NCBI GenBank assembly: GCA_001599595.1
Contig: BCHH01000004.1
Span: 2,003,675-2,067,674, forward strand
From: Beverwykella pulmonaria
Lineage: Eukaryota > Ascomycota > Dothideomycetes > Pleosporales > Melanommataceae
Length of the DNA: 64,000 nt
Direction: 5' to 3'
Part shown: positions 11,072 to 23,467 of the stretch, piece by piece
Layout: each line of letters opens with the position of its first letter
Position numbering within the stretch: the first letter of the stretch is position 1
Translations under genes and position numbers: made by a program
The notes under the pieces: model-generated
What the model saw: the letters and a program-made list of their open reading frames with translations, nothing else
Told to the model about the DNA's origin: nothing
The model's database searches: none

Positions 11072-12894
11072 TTAATCTTCGGGTATAACCAAAGAACCTT
11101 GCGTCCACGGTCCACCAGCGAATGGCCGTGTGAAAGCAGTAATATCATCCCCTTTGGTCTGATAGAACACGTACAGACTATTCCACAACTCTTTCGTACT
11201 GTTTCCACTCCCCTCTTTCAGTGCATACGACGTACACGTCAGATGAGTACCAGCAAGTCCGTCTACAGGGCCTCCCGGATCCGTAATTGTGGTGTCATTA
11301 AGACTATGTGTATCCTCGGCCTTGTACTCGATGTTGAAGCCCTTGATCGATCTGTCGGCCATTTGCATATATAGATAATTCGTGTAGCCCATGGATGTGG
11401 ATGGATAGACGCCTGGGATGCCACCGGCTGTCGAGTTGGTCCACGAATTTATCGGATGCGAGTCTTGGGACTTTAACTCCGTGTTGGTATCCCTCCACCA
11501 TATTTCCGTCACGTTTTCTTTATTGACCATCATGGTATAGGAGGTCGTAGACCCATCCTCCCACGAGTAACATCCAACACCAGCGTGCACGTTCTTCCCA
11601 AGCCAAGGATTCAGTTTCTCCCACTTGTCGGAGCCCTTGTACCATGCGTATTGTTGGAAAGTCGAATCATCGCTTGGGTACCACAGGTTCATGCCCACGG
11701 ACTTGTCGATATCGCCGCTGAAGTTAGTGGAGTCAGAGTCGCCATAAAAATTGCCCTTCCAACAAGCTTGCATCCCAACACTTGGAGAGTTGTACACCGC
11801 AAGGTTCATGCCGCTCACAAGGCCATCCTCCCATTTATTAGTATCGTTGGTCCATGACTTCTGCTTCATCAAGTTATCCTTGGAAACATAGAAGAGATGG
11901 GTCTATATGGATTACGCTTGGTGTTAGTTCCGTCAAGGATGATATGATCGATGGTGTTGGGCAGACTTACGTATGCAGTAGCGTTCAGTAGGTATGCTAC
12001 AGCAGATATGGCGGACCCGTTCTTCGCGTCTGTCGCGATTATCGTCGACGAATTACCTCCCTCCCACTTCTGATCAACTCCATATGTCATGTATCGAATG
12101 TCCCCGGTATGGTGTTGGAAAAAGAGCGTAAAGAGGCGGCGTTCGCCCTTGTTCCACGACTCACCAGCAAGGGCAATTCCAGATCCATTGAATGCGCCTT
12201 TCTGAGAATAGTATTTGGAGTCAAGCGCTCCACCGATACAGAGCTCCGGATGTTGGCTACAGAATGGGTCCTGGATGACGACTTCTTTGCTACTACCATC
12301 AAATCAGCTGACGTTAAAACGGAGGATAATCCTTGTCAGGACATACGATTTTTTCTTCAGTCCTGCACCAAGTCCTGCACCGAGGCCAACACCAAGAACG
12401 ATGAGAGCGATGAGGGCAAATAACGCAATATAAAAGGTACGTTTCCTCATGCCGAGAATACGAGCTTCCGGACTATAAGGAGGCGCGGGTTCCTCTTGCT
12501 CTTGCGGATTATATACGGCTTTGTAAGGTTTTGGGGTTTCGTAGGTTACAGGAGGGGAGCCAGGTGGCGGACCGCCATACTGAGCGTATTGCGATGGGTC
12601 GACCACCTCAGGAGCAGAGTAATATGCGGCTGAGTTGTCCGGTGCTTTCTTTTCGTTCGATGACCTGCAACATGGTCAACTAATTGCCGATATGTTTCAA
12701 GAAAAGAAGACTTTTGGTTTGGAGAATGGGTACGAAAGGCAGGAAACTCACTTGAACCCTTCATGGAACTCCATCGGAATGGGGCCCGCACTATCGATCG
12801 TCTCCGACATAGGGGATGTATGCATCGTAGGAGAGCTTACTGACGGACTAATTGCCTCCGCAAAGCGACCGGAACCGTCAACTTGTTGGGCCAT
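11072..12894 (-). CDS. membrane-anchored fucose-specific-lectin-like protein
   Basis: Likely type II membrane protein with a sugar-binding beta-propeller outside the cytosol. Spliced model: complement(join(11072..11902,11971..12292,12347..12664,12752..12894)), 537 aa. Residues 1-120 are a cytosolic Pro/Ser-rich tail (YGGPPPGSPP, EEPAPPYSP). A transmembrane helix follows at about 124-147 (FYIALFALIALIVLGVG then Gly-Ala repeats), with basic MRKR on the inner side. From about 170 on come repeats of the fungal fucose-specific lectin type, each with Trp/Tyr-rich blades (YMTYGVDQKWEGG, QKSWTNDTNKWEDG, QYAWYKGSDKW). Many N-x-S/T sites fit a secreted domain. The soluble family members bind L-fucose. 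The transmembrane form is common in filamentous ascomycetes but its ligand and role are not known to me. Confidence 0.85.
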
Positions 12895-14638
12895 TATTGC
12901 GGGAGGTGGAGCAGAACTTCAGGAAGAACCTAAGGAAGGACAGAAACTGTTCGGGAAGCGGCTCATCAAATGATTATAAAGGAGCAGCACGGCTGGGTCC
13001 AACACCGGGGAATAGCAACAGACGGTGAAGAGACCCTCGACCGACTGTGCCCCAGGTGAGACCACGGAGGCATATCCGATTCCGGCGCAACTGAGGAGAA
13101 CGTCAGCAAGAAGGCGTTCTGGAAATGAACAGCGCAATCGCTTAGCTGCTTGCATCCATCCTAAACGTGTTTGTTCCTGCCGTGCTTGTCAAGTTTAATA
13201 CCACTAATCCATTATGATCATTTAATACAGGAGGTTTGTGCATATTGCAGTGCCGTGGCTAAGCTGAAGGACGAAAGGACCGGAGTTACAGGGTACAAAC
13301 GGCGCGCTAAGTGCAAGCGAGAAACTCTGACTTGTGCTTGCCCTAAATCCTTCTTGTTTTCGGGGAGTAATGGGGGCGGAAAATGAAATATGCACAGGCG
13401 CGTTGTGCGGCGTTCTCTGTTGGTCTTCCTCTGGGAAACAATATTGCCACAAAAACAAAGGTAACGGGTATGGCCTGAATACAAGCCCCATGAGGTGCAA
13501 GGCGCTCAGTCCGCGCCTAACTTCTGGAAGGCGGTCAGTAGGATTTCTAACTTTTCACACAGCCTCAAAATCAAGCGTCCTGCAGAAAGCAAAGCGCCTG
13601 GCAAAGGGATGAAAATCAACACCAACTCAGCGCTTGGCATCTGAACTACGCCACTTTGTCCAACAGCTTCCCAGCAGGGAGCTGAACTACTGAACCACAA
13701 ACATTCGACTTTTGCCTTCAAATGGATAAGCACCTTATTTTTCTACAGAAACTCTCTGTTCTCATTCCTAAATGCGCTCTTCACAGTCACCCCTATATTG
13801 GTGAAACTTCTGCACCGAATTCGCTGGAGCTTTTGTTGGAAATGCTATCGCGTAAACGTACCAGAGAGTCGACGTGCGGCCTTGGTATCTCGGAGTAAAC
13901 GATGGTGTCAAGTATAGTGGAGGCAGTCAATCGTCTGAAGAATCAATGTGTATATAAGGAGTGGTGTGACGGCGGTGCCGAGCTGATACCTTGCACGAGA
14001 ACTATATATATACCCATGCTACAATTGCAGAGAACTAACTAGAATAGGCAGTGGTGGAGCACGTGACAGATGACGCACATGGCTCCATTAGCGTTCTCCC
14101 TCCTTACCCGATATATAGTATCTCCAAGCTAAAACTCCATACGTGACCATTTCCTAAACAGCCCAGCTCACAATCTCCAAGAAGCGCAATTTCAGCATAG
14201 AATGAAAAACTAGCGAATATTCAATGTCGGAATTTACACATGCTTTGCAGAAAGTGGAAAGATGTATGACAGCACAAGATGGCTGAATCTTAACCGACCC
14301 ATGGTTGACGCGTGTGACTAACATATGCGCGGCGCGCAGGTCAACAACATACCAAAGTTCTACTTAGACAGAGAATCGGTCGCCAACACGCAGATAGGCC
14401 AAATATCGAGGACGCGGCAAATGTCCGGATATGAAATGCCAGTCCTACACTGCACACGATGGCGGTCAATGCGAGGGCCTTGTAGTCTGTGCACATTGGG
14501 AAAATGGACTTGTTGAAAAGAGGGTAAGATTTTTCCTTCTTCTATCTTACATTCATCTACAGACATGTTCTTGGCAGCGGCCACCTACATGTCATTGCCC
14601 ATCAGCCATAATCTATACTGTATCGTGGGAGAGTGTTT
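12895..14638. other. intergenic between lectin promoter and aminopeptidase 3' end
   Basis: Both flanking genes lie on the minus strand, so this holds the lectin promoter (just above 12894) and the 3' region of the aminopeptidase. Open frames here (13171-13733, 14325-14584) overlap on both strands and match nothing I recognise. Confidence 0.4.
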
Positions 14639-17600
14639 CTACTTTAAGTATCCATGTTGCTTCAGCCATGTCTTGACGTCCTCTGAGTCCCGCTCAATCC
14701 AAGCCGCCTTCGCGGAGATGGCATCGCAGCTCTGCGCGAGTGCCTTGTCGAAACCTTTGGTGCTCTTGTCGGCGAAAAAGCCTTCGATGTCTTTGATCTG
14801 CTCTCGGTGTGTGAAGCTCGATGTTGTGATGGAGACGACGGAGCTTAGCATGCTCAAACTTGGAGGTAATCGCTTCTCCAACTCCGCCCAGTTGTCCTTC
14901 ACCCACTCCCATAGTGCATTGATACCCTCAGGATGAGTCCGTAGGGCGGAAATGGGTAGGTAGATGTCCTGTCCCTTGACTTCTGGGCTGAGGGATAAGG
15001 CCAGAGTCCGTTGGATGAGTTCGGGGGATTTGGCGCGGCCTAGTGACCGAAGGGCTGTGTTGCGTTCATCGCTCGTTTTGGCATTACGCGACTCCTCGAG
15101 AATGACATCGTACTTGCGAATGTTAGTAGGGGTCTGAAGCCATATCCAATGCTAACTCACCTCTTCTTTTCCTCCATTATTCAAGACAATAGCATAAACA
15201 CTGCCACGGATGTTGGGGTGAATGGCAGAGCGATCGCCAGCCTTGAACTTGTTGAACATATCGAAAGCTGCCTTGACAATCGTCTCGTCCTTAGCGACAC
15301 CAGCAGTACCAAACATCATCGCTTTGAATTGCTGCTCAATATGGCCGTCGTTGTCGCTGAAGGTCCATCCGATTTCGTGAGCCTTGTCCTTGGTGAGCTC
15401 GAGCTGGAATGTCTTGAGCGCATCGCGCACAGCCTGATCCTCAAACATCCAGGCAGAGCGAAGCACGCTGACTCGGCTGCTGATCTCTTGCCAAACAACA
15501 AACTCAGACTCGCTCTTGAAGCTGTCAAGAAGCGAGAGGAGTCCAGAGGTTTTCTGATAACCAGAAGTAGCCAGGGCCCCAGCGTCGGCAATCATTCCAG
15601 CGCGATCTTCCACGCTCAAGAGCCCGCTCTTCGCAGCAACACCCAACTTTCGTAGTCGCTCAGGGGAGTACGAGGTTCGGTAGATACCGGAATGGTCAGC
15701 GTTGAGCTTGAAGAAGTCCATATCCTTGAGTTTGTAGTCGGCCTCACGAGTGAAGAGCGACAGTTCCTCATCGATACCTTCCTTGGTGCGAAGTCCAAGG
15801 AATACGGGGAATAAGGTCTCATCTTCCTCAGGCTTCACATCGGCGGTGCGAAGGAAACGGTTCTGCTTGACGTGGATGGAGTCGGTTCCCTCAGTAACAG
15901 TAATTACTGGGAAGCCGACCTTCTTGGTCCAGATGTCCATGACCTTCTCGACGTCTTTGCCACTAGCATCAGCTAATGCGGCCCATAGGTCACCCGTCTG
16001 GGTGTTTCCAAAGGCATGCTTCTTTAGATATCGTCGAATGCCCTCCATGAAGACATCCTCGCCAAGATACTTAGAGATCATGCGCAGGACGCAAGATCCT
16101 TTGGAGTACGAGATCGCATCGAAGATCTGGTTGATCTCATCGGCCCGCTTGACTGGAACCTCGATCGGGTGGCTGCTGCGCAGGGAGTCCAGCGACAGGG
16201 CGCTGGCGAGATTGTCTGAAACATAACCTTCCCAGACTTTCCAATCTGGATAGAAGACGTTGCATGAGTACCAGGACATCCATGTTGCAAATCCTTCGTT
16301 TAGCCACAGGCCGTCCCAGAAATCCATCGTCACCAGATTGCCGAACCACTGATGCGCAAGCTCGTGTTGCACAGTCTCGGCTACCCGCTGTTTGACTGCA
16401 GCGCCGCTGGCTTTCTCATCAATGAGCACATCAACAACGCGATATGTGATTAAGCCCCAATTCTCCATGGCTCCGGCGCTGAAGTCGGGAATGGCAATCA
16501 TGTCCATCTTGGGCAACGGAAATGGGCTAGCAAAAGTCTTTTCGTAGAAATCCAATGTTTTCGCGGCAAGCTCGAGCGAGAACCGTCCATGCTCAATATC
16601 TCTATCCTTGGGTGCATACACCCTCACGGGCACACGGAAGCTGTCGGTTTGGATGTAATTGAGCTCGCCAATGACAAAAGCGAGCAGATAGGTGGACATG
16701 AGCGGCGTTTTGTTGAAGGTGACGGCCTGCCTCTTCCCGCCTGTGATGTTGGAATCGACCGTCGTCTCCGAAGCCACATCCATGTTGCTCAGGCATGTCA
16801 TCTTCTCGTCGGCGATGAGGGTGACTGTGAACTCGGCCTTGAGCGCGGGCTCGTCGAAGCACGGGAAGGCACGGCGGGCGTCGGTGGGCTCCATCTGCGT
16901 GGTCGCCATGTATGTGGTGGAACCGTCCTCGGCCTTGAAAGAGGAGCGGTAGAAGCCCGCCATGTTGTCATTCAGGACGCCCGTGAATTTCATCGTGACA
17001 GAGGCCTTGCTACCACCTGGCAAGGTCTGCTTGAAGCTGATCTTGGTGGTCTGGCTATCCTCATCATGGGCGAGGGACGGCGAGTTTGTGATAACCTGGT
17101 CACCGGACGAGACGCTCGTGGTGTGGATCTTGAGGTCGGTGGTGTTGAGGGAGATGGAGGTGGTGTCCTCGACCACGTCCAGGCTAGGGCCTTGTTAGCA
17201 ACAGCACTATGCATGTTCTCAGGAACAACTGCGCACTCAATGACTACCTTGCCCTCGTAGGTGAACGTGTTGAAGTCCGGCTCAAGGGTGAGGTTGTAGT
17301 GCACCGGCTTGACGTTGGTGGGGAGCACTTCGCGGCCGTGCGAGATGTCCATGGCCGTGCTTGTGACGTCGGTACCGTGGCGGCACATGTTTCTTCGGTG
17401 GGAGCAGTGGCGGACGGTGTATGTGGGAGGCGGTCGAAATGGGGTGAGAGCTTGCCGCGGGGTGGAATTTTGGTGTCTCAAGCTTGGGATGGTGGGGTAT
17501 CTTATGCTGGTCGCGGGGGAGGAGAACTCGCGGTGTGGTAGCGGTCGGCGGCAAGGAGCGGTGATGGATGGTGACGGTCCAGACAAGGACAGCGCTGCGC

Positions 17601-17667
17601 CCGCCCGACGCCCCAAGGCATCGCGGCTTGCCCTTCGCAACACGCCATTTTGCCTGAAGCAGCGCAT
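14639..17667 (-). CDS. ape2: M1 zinc aminopeptidase (Ape2/Aap1 type), with N-terminal extension
   Basis: Removes N-terminal amino acids from peptides. Spliced model: complement(join(14639..15112,15161..17183,17237..17667)), 975 aa from the first ATG. The catalytic centre is complete: the exopeptidase motif GAMENWG at about residue 381, the zinc site HELAHQW at about 417 followed by NEGFATW. The C-terminal ERAP1-like helical half runs to KTWLKQHGYLK. The first 90 or so residues are Arg/Ser/Ala-rich with few acidic residues, which suggests a mitochondrial presequence. A second in-frame ATG at 17388, in a good context (aaacATG), begins MCRHGTD just before the conserved GREVLP..VKPVHY start of the family. 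Two translation starts could therefore give mitochondrial and cytosolic forms. Yeast paralogues are Ape2 and Aap1; the symbol is by family only. Confidence 0.92.
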
Positions 17668-20600
17668 CAACCCTAGATAACTCGAATTCTAGGGCGAGAG
17701 GGCACACAATTGGTCGTGAAGAAGTTTGTGCCCGGGCGTGCACATTTGCGGCAGCGCCAGAGCGCCAAGCCGAGCTAACGCACGCACCGGCTAGAAAACT
17801 CCTCCGAGGACTGGGCCGCTTTCTTCTTCTTCAGCAACCGCAAGAAACCACCCAGCCTTCTACCATCTCCCTCACAGAGACGCTGGCGGCTGACGAGCAT
17901 TCGTCAGTGTTTGCCAGATTGACCCGCTCACGTTTGAGCATTCCCACCATCTATGGTGAAGAATGTATAGAAGTTGAGCAACATGCGCAGAAACGGAACC
18001 TAGAACGGCGTACAACCGCAGACGACAGCACAACCACATAAGGTGGAGATGGAAGCCGGCCAATCGCACTAGGAGAAACTCCGGACCTGGCCACATGATT
18101 GCGCGGGAGGGGTGGGCGAGCTGAGGCGCGCTTCCTCACGCACCACAGTTGTACCAACCGGCCCCTCCATAACTACATCTCGCTAGGACTAGAGCATGGA
18201 TGCCATCTGGAAGCCTTTCCATCACACCTCTTTCAGCATTCACGCGTCGCCGACATGTGGGCGCCGTTTATAAATACAAACGGAGTTCACACACCGGCAC
18301 GCCTCTCCTCTAGCAGCGAGCTGAAGTCTATCACTGCTCACTAAGGACTATCTCAACATGCCCTTGCATATGGCGTTGCTTGGGGGTCGTACCGTGACCT
18401 TTACCAGGCCGCACTTTATTTCTGCTGGCGCTCATCAATCCCGCGATCCGAGAGACAACAGACTGCTCACAGGTCTCCGCATTGGAGATGACTTGCCACC
18501 ATGCGTAGCTCACCTACCTCAAACAGAATATGTGGTGGGACCAGGCTCCGGCGAAAATCGCATTCTTTTGAATATACTTGTTTACCAGCCGAACCGTTCA
18601 CAATCAAGATCCGGGAGCCGTACCAGTATAGCGAACATCGTCTGCGTGAATGTCCTAAGCAATTCAACAAACTTTCGTTCCCGCAGCATTACTGGTAACT
18701 CCACAATCCTCAACATGTGCTTCAGCACGCTATCCCGCTGGTGTATACGTTCAGCGTGGCTTCTACAAGTGGCAATCTTTCTAATCACCGTTTCGAGCAC
18801 TAAGTCCACTATTTTGCTCATATCAGTGACCAAAAGCATAAACGCAATTTAGATGTCGCAGCCAAATCGAACTCTATTTGCGCAGATCCATGCGAGAATG
18901 GGCGTTTTGGGCTTCGTTTCAACGTATCATGTCTTGTAGTACTACTACACTCACTTCTTCCAAATGAGTCATCCATCTCCGAGCGCGTACCCTACATTAA
19001 CAAATGAATCGAAAAAGCCCTTGAGACTCATTAACCATATTGGACCCTCTCCCCGAACGCTTCACCCGACGACGAGACCACCACGCTGCTGCAAGGATCA
19101 GAACAGGTTTACAAAGCTATAAGATGCCAGAAATAGCGTCTTTTTTTTTCTCACTTCGTTCTCTGCCACTAAGGAGACCTCGAAGAAGATATATATCGAT
19201 TTTAACAGCACTAATGTATAGTATGTGAAAGGATGCGAACAGATCCGCGCTGAAGCCTTTTGGGAATGCTGCACGAATCAATTCAACGCAAATAAATGAC
19301 TTTCTAGACAGAAAGGCGAGTCTTCTAAACCACTAAGATTGATACTAGTCGCTATCGAGATTGCGACATTTCATATCCACCACCGATAGCAACATCAAAA
19401 GTACACCCTCTATGCGCATTCCACGCCAATAGTATGTATCGTGTATAGACGCGTTATGCATTCAACCCCTGAACGCACCCTTCTCCAACGCTAAATTCTT
19501 TGGGTATTTTTATTCTTTCAATATTACACGCCTACCAATCTGGTTAACGATGACGAAGTCGATATTGAGCGTTTCGCTATATCAGACGCCCTTGAATGGA
19601 CAATACACGACTCACGACGTGAGAAACTGGGGAATGACGGTCGTCACATCAATAGCTATGATCGCAACGTTGGCGACGAATAGCATTTGGATCCTATGGC
19701 GGTTGCTCTTCTTTCTTCTACACAAGCTCGCTGATTTCAGGATCCGCACTGTCTCGCTGATATACATAATCGAGATGATACGTTCCTAGACTATGAAGAC
19801 AGAGAGCTATAGTAATCTTCTCCATGATCGAAAAGGATCTGTACGTGATATCGATCGCGCCGTTCTTGGTTGCCTGTCGTCCGGATTGGCCTTGGATTTC
19901 GCCGAAGGATAACAACGGTTTATTCTTACCAACAGCGATAAGACGAACTGCGCCCACAAAGGCATACCGCATCCACAATGATCATATACAGGATCACGTT
20001 AAGCTTCCACTAGCTATGTCATACCAAATGCAATCTCTTCCACAATGCCAGCGACTGCCCTTTCGTCATCATAGCCGACCATCCAATTCCCATGAATGTA
20101 ATCATGATGTGCGTGTTCAAGCTCGTTGGGACCATTATGAAGAAGTCATTGATCTAATGAATGGACACCCCCCTATTGTGACAACGCCTCCGGGTACTGG
20201 ACGATTGCACCATTCAACATTCGCCGATCAGGTTCATTTCCGGCACAAAACAATAAAGGTTATATAAGCTGATGGTGTACCGAGTAAGCACGCCAAAAGC
20301 AATAAAGGTTTCTCTTTCGATGTGCTTTTCCATTTTACTCAGCCTTCCAATGCTTGGCAGCGCCACTTATACATATATGGATTTGATCATGCATTGTAAG
20401 ATTTACGCCCCGTGTCGTCACCGTCCCATTTCCTTGAGTAAGAAGGGAGGCACGCATACAGGACCATATTCTTCCAGTACCGGTTTGTCCTACCAATACA
20501 CTTGGTAGAGTTTCTCCAGGTCAATTTTTCTTAGAAATGGTATGCATGCAGAAAGACGGTTTGCGAAAGGTAGGTACAAAGGCGCAAATATATCCACGTC

Positions 20601-20766
20601 TGACCTGCATAGCCCCAGCACTGTGGTACCACACACACCCCTCCCCACTTTCTAATACTGGTACCTCTTTCTCTTGCTAACTCCCCCTAAGTCCATTTAA
20701 GCTCATGGCTTTCCCTCTTTCCTATCGTTTTAACTATCCGTGTTTTTACAAGCCGTTTCCATTACA
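17668..20766. other. 3.1 kb divergent intergenic region
   Basis: Lies between the start of the minus-strand aminopeptidase and the plus-strand FAD oxidoreductase, so it should hold both promoters. No gene recognised. Frames at 18331-18852 are open on several strands and contain a coding-looking stretch (YWYGSRILIVNGSAG, minus strand, about 18600) that I could not assign or join into a model. Confidence 0.4.
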
Positions 20767-22430
20767 ATGCATCTCAAAATCATCGCCTCGACAGTATGTC
20801 TGCCCACCGGTGTCCTAGGCCTTATCATAGGCTTCCTCGCCCAGTCAGTTCTTGTTACAGGTGCAGCGAACCTGCGACAATCAGTGACAGAGTTGGGGAA
20901 ATTGCTATCCAAGAATGCCACCATAACCTTTCCTTCGGACACTCGCTGGGAACTTCTCCTCGCCCGGGGCTCGTACCCCCGCATCGGCCCAGATTACAGC
21001 GTCATTGTCGAAGTTGGTACGGAAGCCGATGTTCAAGTAACAGTATCTCATGCAAAGAAGTACGGGATCCCGTTTCTAGCAGTTTCTGGCGCACATGGCT
21101 GGCCTGTTACGTTGAATAGGCTACATTATGGGATCCAGATTAATATGAGGAGGTTAAATAGTGTGGTGGAAGATGAGGGTGGGAAGACAGCTACGATTGG
21201 GGGCGGAGTTTTGCAATGGGAGGTTACAAGGAGTTTGTTGAAGAAGGGGAAACAAGCTGGTAATTTGTTTTTCTCCTCCGTGTCTTCCTCTTTGTTGAAC
21301 TTTGAATGATCACTTGCTGAATATGAATTTGGAGTCACTGGCCTCTGCGAATGCACATCTGTCATTGGGCCCCTCCTCGGCGGAGGCCATAGTCTCCTTC
21401 AAGGCCAATACGGTTACGTCCTCGACAACCTCGTCTCGGCGCGCGTTGTCTTGTCTAACGGCACGCTTGTTGAAGCGTCCATATCTGAGAATGCAGACCT
21501 CTTTTGGGCGCTCAGAGGTGCTGGGCACAATTTCGGTATCGTGACTAGCTTTGTCGTGAAAATTCATGATATCAAGACGGACTGGACAGTGTACTCGCTC
21601 ATCTTCACACAAGATAAGCTCGAGGCGCTGTTCGCTTTGATCAATAAGCATGAGGATGGGTCGATTGCGAGGCCCGCGGAATTGGCACTTACGGGTATTT
21701 TCATCAGGATCCCGGGAGTTGATGCGGAACAAGTGAGTTCAACAACACCCCCTTGTTCCAGACAGTATAATAAACCTCTTTGAAGCCTGTCATCGCCTAC
21801 ACAGTCGCCTACCAAGGCTCTCAATCCACGGCTGCACCTTACGCCGCCCGTTTCCAAGCGCTCGGTCCCGCCATCACAACGATTACCTCCAACGTCGACT
21901 CTGTGCAACTCTACACGGTGCTCGGCAACAATCTGGACAGTGCAGTCTGCATCCAGAACCACAATCTTCTCGGCTCCGGCGTGTCTCTGCCATCCTGGGA
22001 CCTTGCGGGTACCCGCGCTGGGTTCACCATCTTCGCCAATGCGAGTGCAGACCCACGCTTCAGTGGGTCGGCTGTGCTGCTCGAGAACTACGGCATGCAG
22101 GGCGTCCGCGCAGTGGATGCTGCGTCGACAGCCCTCGCACCCGAAGAACGCTCCAATCCCATCCTCACGAGTCCAGTATTTTGGTGGGAGGGCGATAGTG
22201 AACAAATGAGCAGAGATGCGCATGAGTACACTGCGCTGATTAAAAATGCGTTTTATACGGGGGTGGATAAGAAGGGCGAGAAGAGACATGCGTATGTGAA
22301 TTATGCATATGGAAAAGAGAGTTTGCAGGAAGTGTATGGGTATGAGAAGTGGAGATTGGAAAGGTTGAAGAAGGCAAAAAGGAGGTGGGATGTGGACAAC
22401 GGGTTTAGTTGGTATGTGCCAATTGTATGA
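20767..22430 (+). CDS. FAD-linked oxidoreductase (PCMH/BBE-like family)
   Basis: Predicted flavoenzyme related to 6-hydroxynicotine oxidase and berberine-bridge-like oxidases, which use FAD to oxidise small molecules. Spliced model: join(20767..21259,21335..21732,21786..22430), 511 aa. A hydrophobic N-terminus (TGVLGLIIGFLAQSVLV) suggests a signal peptide or anchor. The FAD-binding fold follows: SVIVEVGTEADVQVTV, then AVSGAHGW where most relatives have S-G-G-H, TATIGGG, GLCECTSVIGPLLGGGHS, and GAGHNFGIVTSF. The C-terminal YGYEKWRLERLKKAKRRWD stretch corresponds to the usual Y-G..-W..L..LK..-D-P-x-N end, and the chain stops soon after at WYVPIV. Substrate cannot be inferred. No other secondary-metabolism genes are adjacent. 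Confidence 0.85.
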
Positions 22431-23467
22431 AAGAGGGGAGGGGGCAGCCACACCGGGGAAAATAACAGACGTGAGATAGTGCACGAAGAAGGATGAATTG
22501 AGGGGGTAGCATTGGAGTGAACGTGCCCAGTGCTGTGTATAGCTATCAACGACAACCTCATTGGAGTTGACATGCTCAACAAGTCTCTTCTCTGCAGGTC
22601 TTTGAAGGATGAACTGCTCGGCACCAGCGCAGCCCATTTCCACTTAGATAATCAGCAAACATCAAGTCAAGCCTGGCCATCGACCACAAGAGGCTGCAGA
22701 TATTACCTCTGGCTGTTGTGGTGGTCTGGACGTTTGTCGTTGACACGGCAGGCACAGACAATACGCAAAGGTGCGCTTAATTAGTGTAGGATGTTCGATC
22801 GTAATTCAAACAGTACTGGATTAGGAAGGTATTGCTCCGAACGGCTTGTCTGCTTCATGTAATTCCACACTACAAAATGTAAGCAAGAGGTAGACAGAAC
22901 GTTGAATAGCTGAACACGATGCAAATGTGAACTAAATGGGCTTCAGATTTCTAGAACTCTGAGGGTTTCCACCAAAGTCATTCGATGGTCTCTCAATATT
23001 AGAGGCTAGCTGCCGAGGTAACACTTGGCAATTGGCCAATGGTGTGTCTAGAGCAGGCAGAGAGAAGGAAGAAATAGGATTCCTACACAATCAATTACTA
23101 GGAAGGAAAAATGAAGGTGTAAGGAGTGAAGTGGGAGAACCGTCAAGGTATTCATTTTATGAACTTCGTCTTGTTCGTTGTTCGCGCAAACCTAATCCAA
23201 CAGGGGTTCAAGCTTTCCCAGCGCGCAGATCCTCAACCGCAACGTCAGCCGCCCCAACAAGGCCGCGAAACATGTGAGAATTGCCTGCCAGTCAGTCTGG
23301 CTTCGTATTCAATGCCTCCCACCGCTCCACACTAGACTACTTGACATGTGTCTTCTAAATTCCTCGTCACCCCATTCCCTCGCCCCCTACTACCACCACC
23401 CACTGCCCTAGAACTGAACACCTTCGCCGTCATCTCCCCGACCCTCCAATTCCGAGCATCTGCCAGC
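22431..23467. other. intergenic, upstream of dolichol kinase
   Basis: Tandem plus-strand spacing of about 1 kb. Contains the 3' end of the oxidoreductase and the promoter/leader of SEC59. Pyrimidine-rich sequence just before 23468 fits a fungal core promoter. No gene seen. Confidence 0.45.

Noticed and set aside
18331..18852. Overlapping frames with a coding-looking YWYGSRILIVNG segment
   Set aside because: Frames switch every 100-150 nt and no consistent splice gives a recognisable protein.
21564..22643. 359-codon minus-strand open frame
   Set aside because: Complete overlap with the FAD oxidoreductase exons; it is an antisense shadow with no family features.
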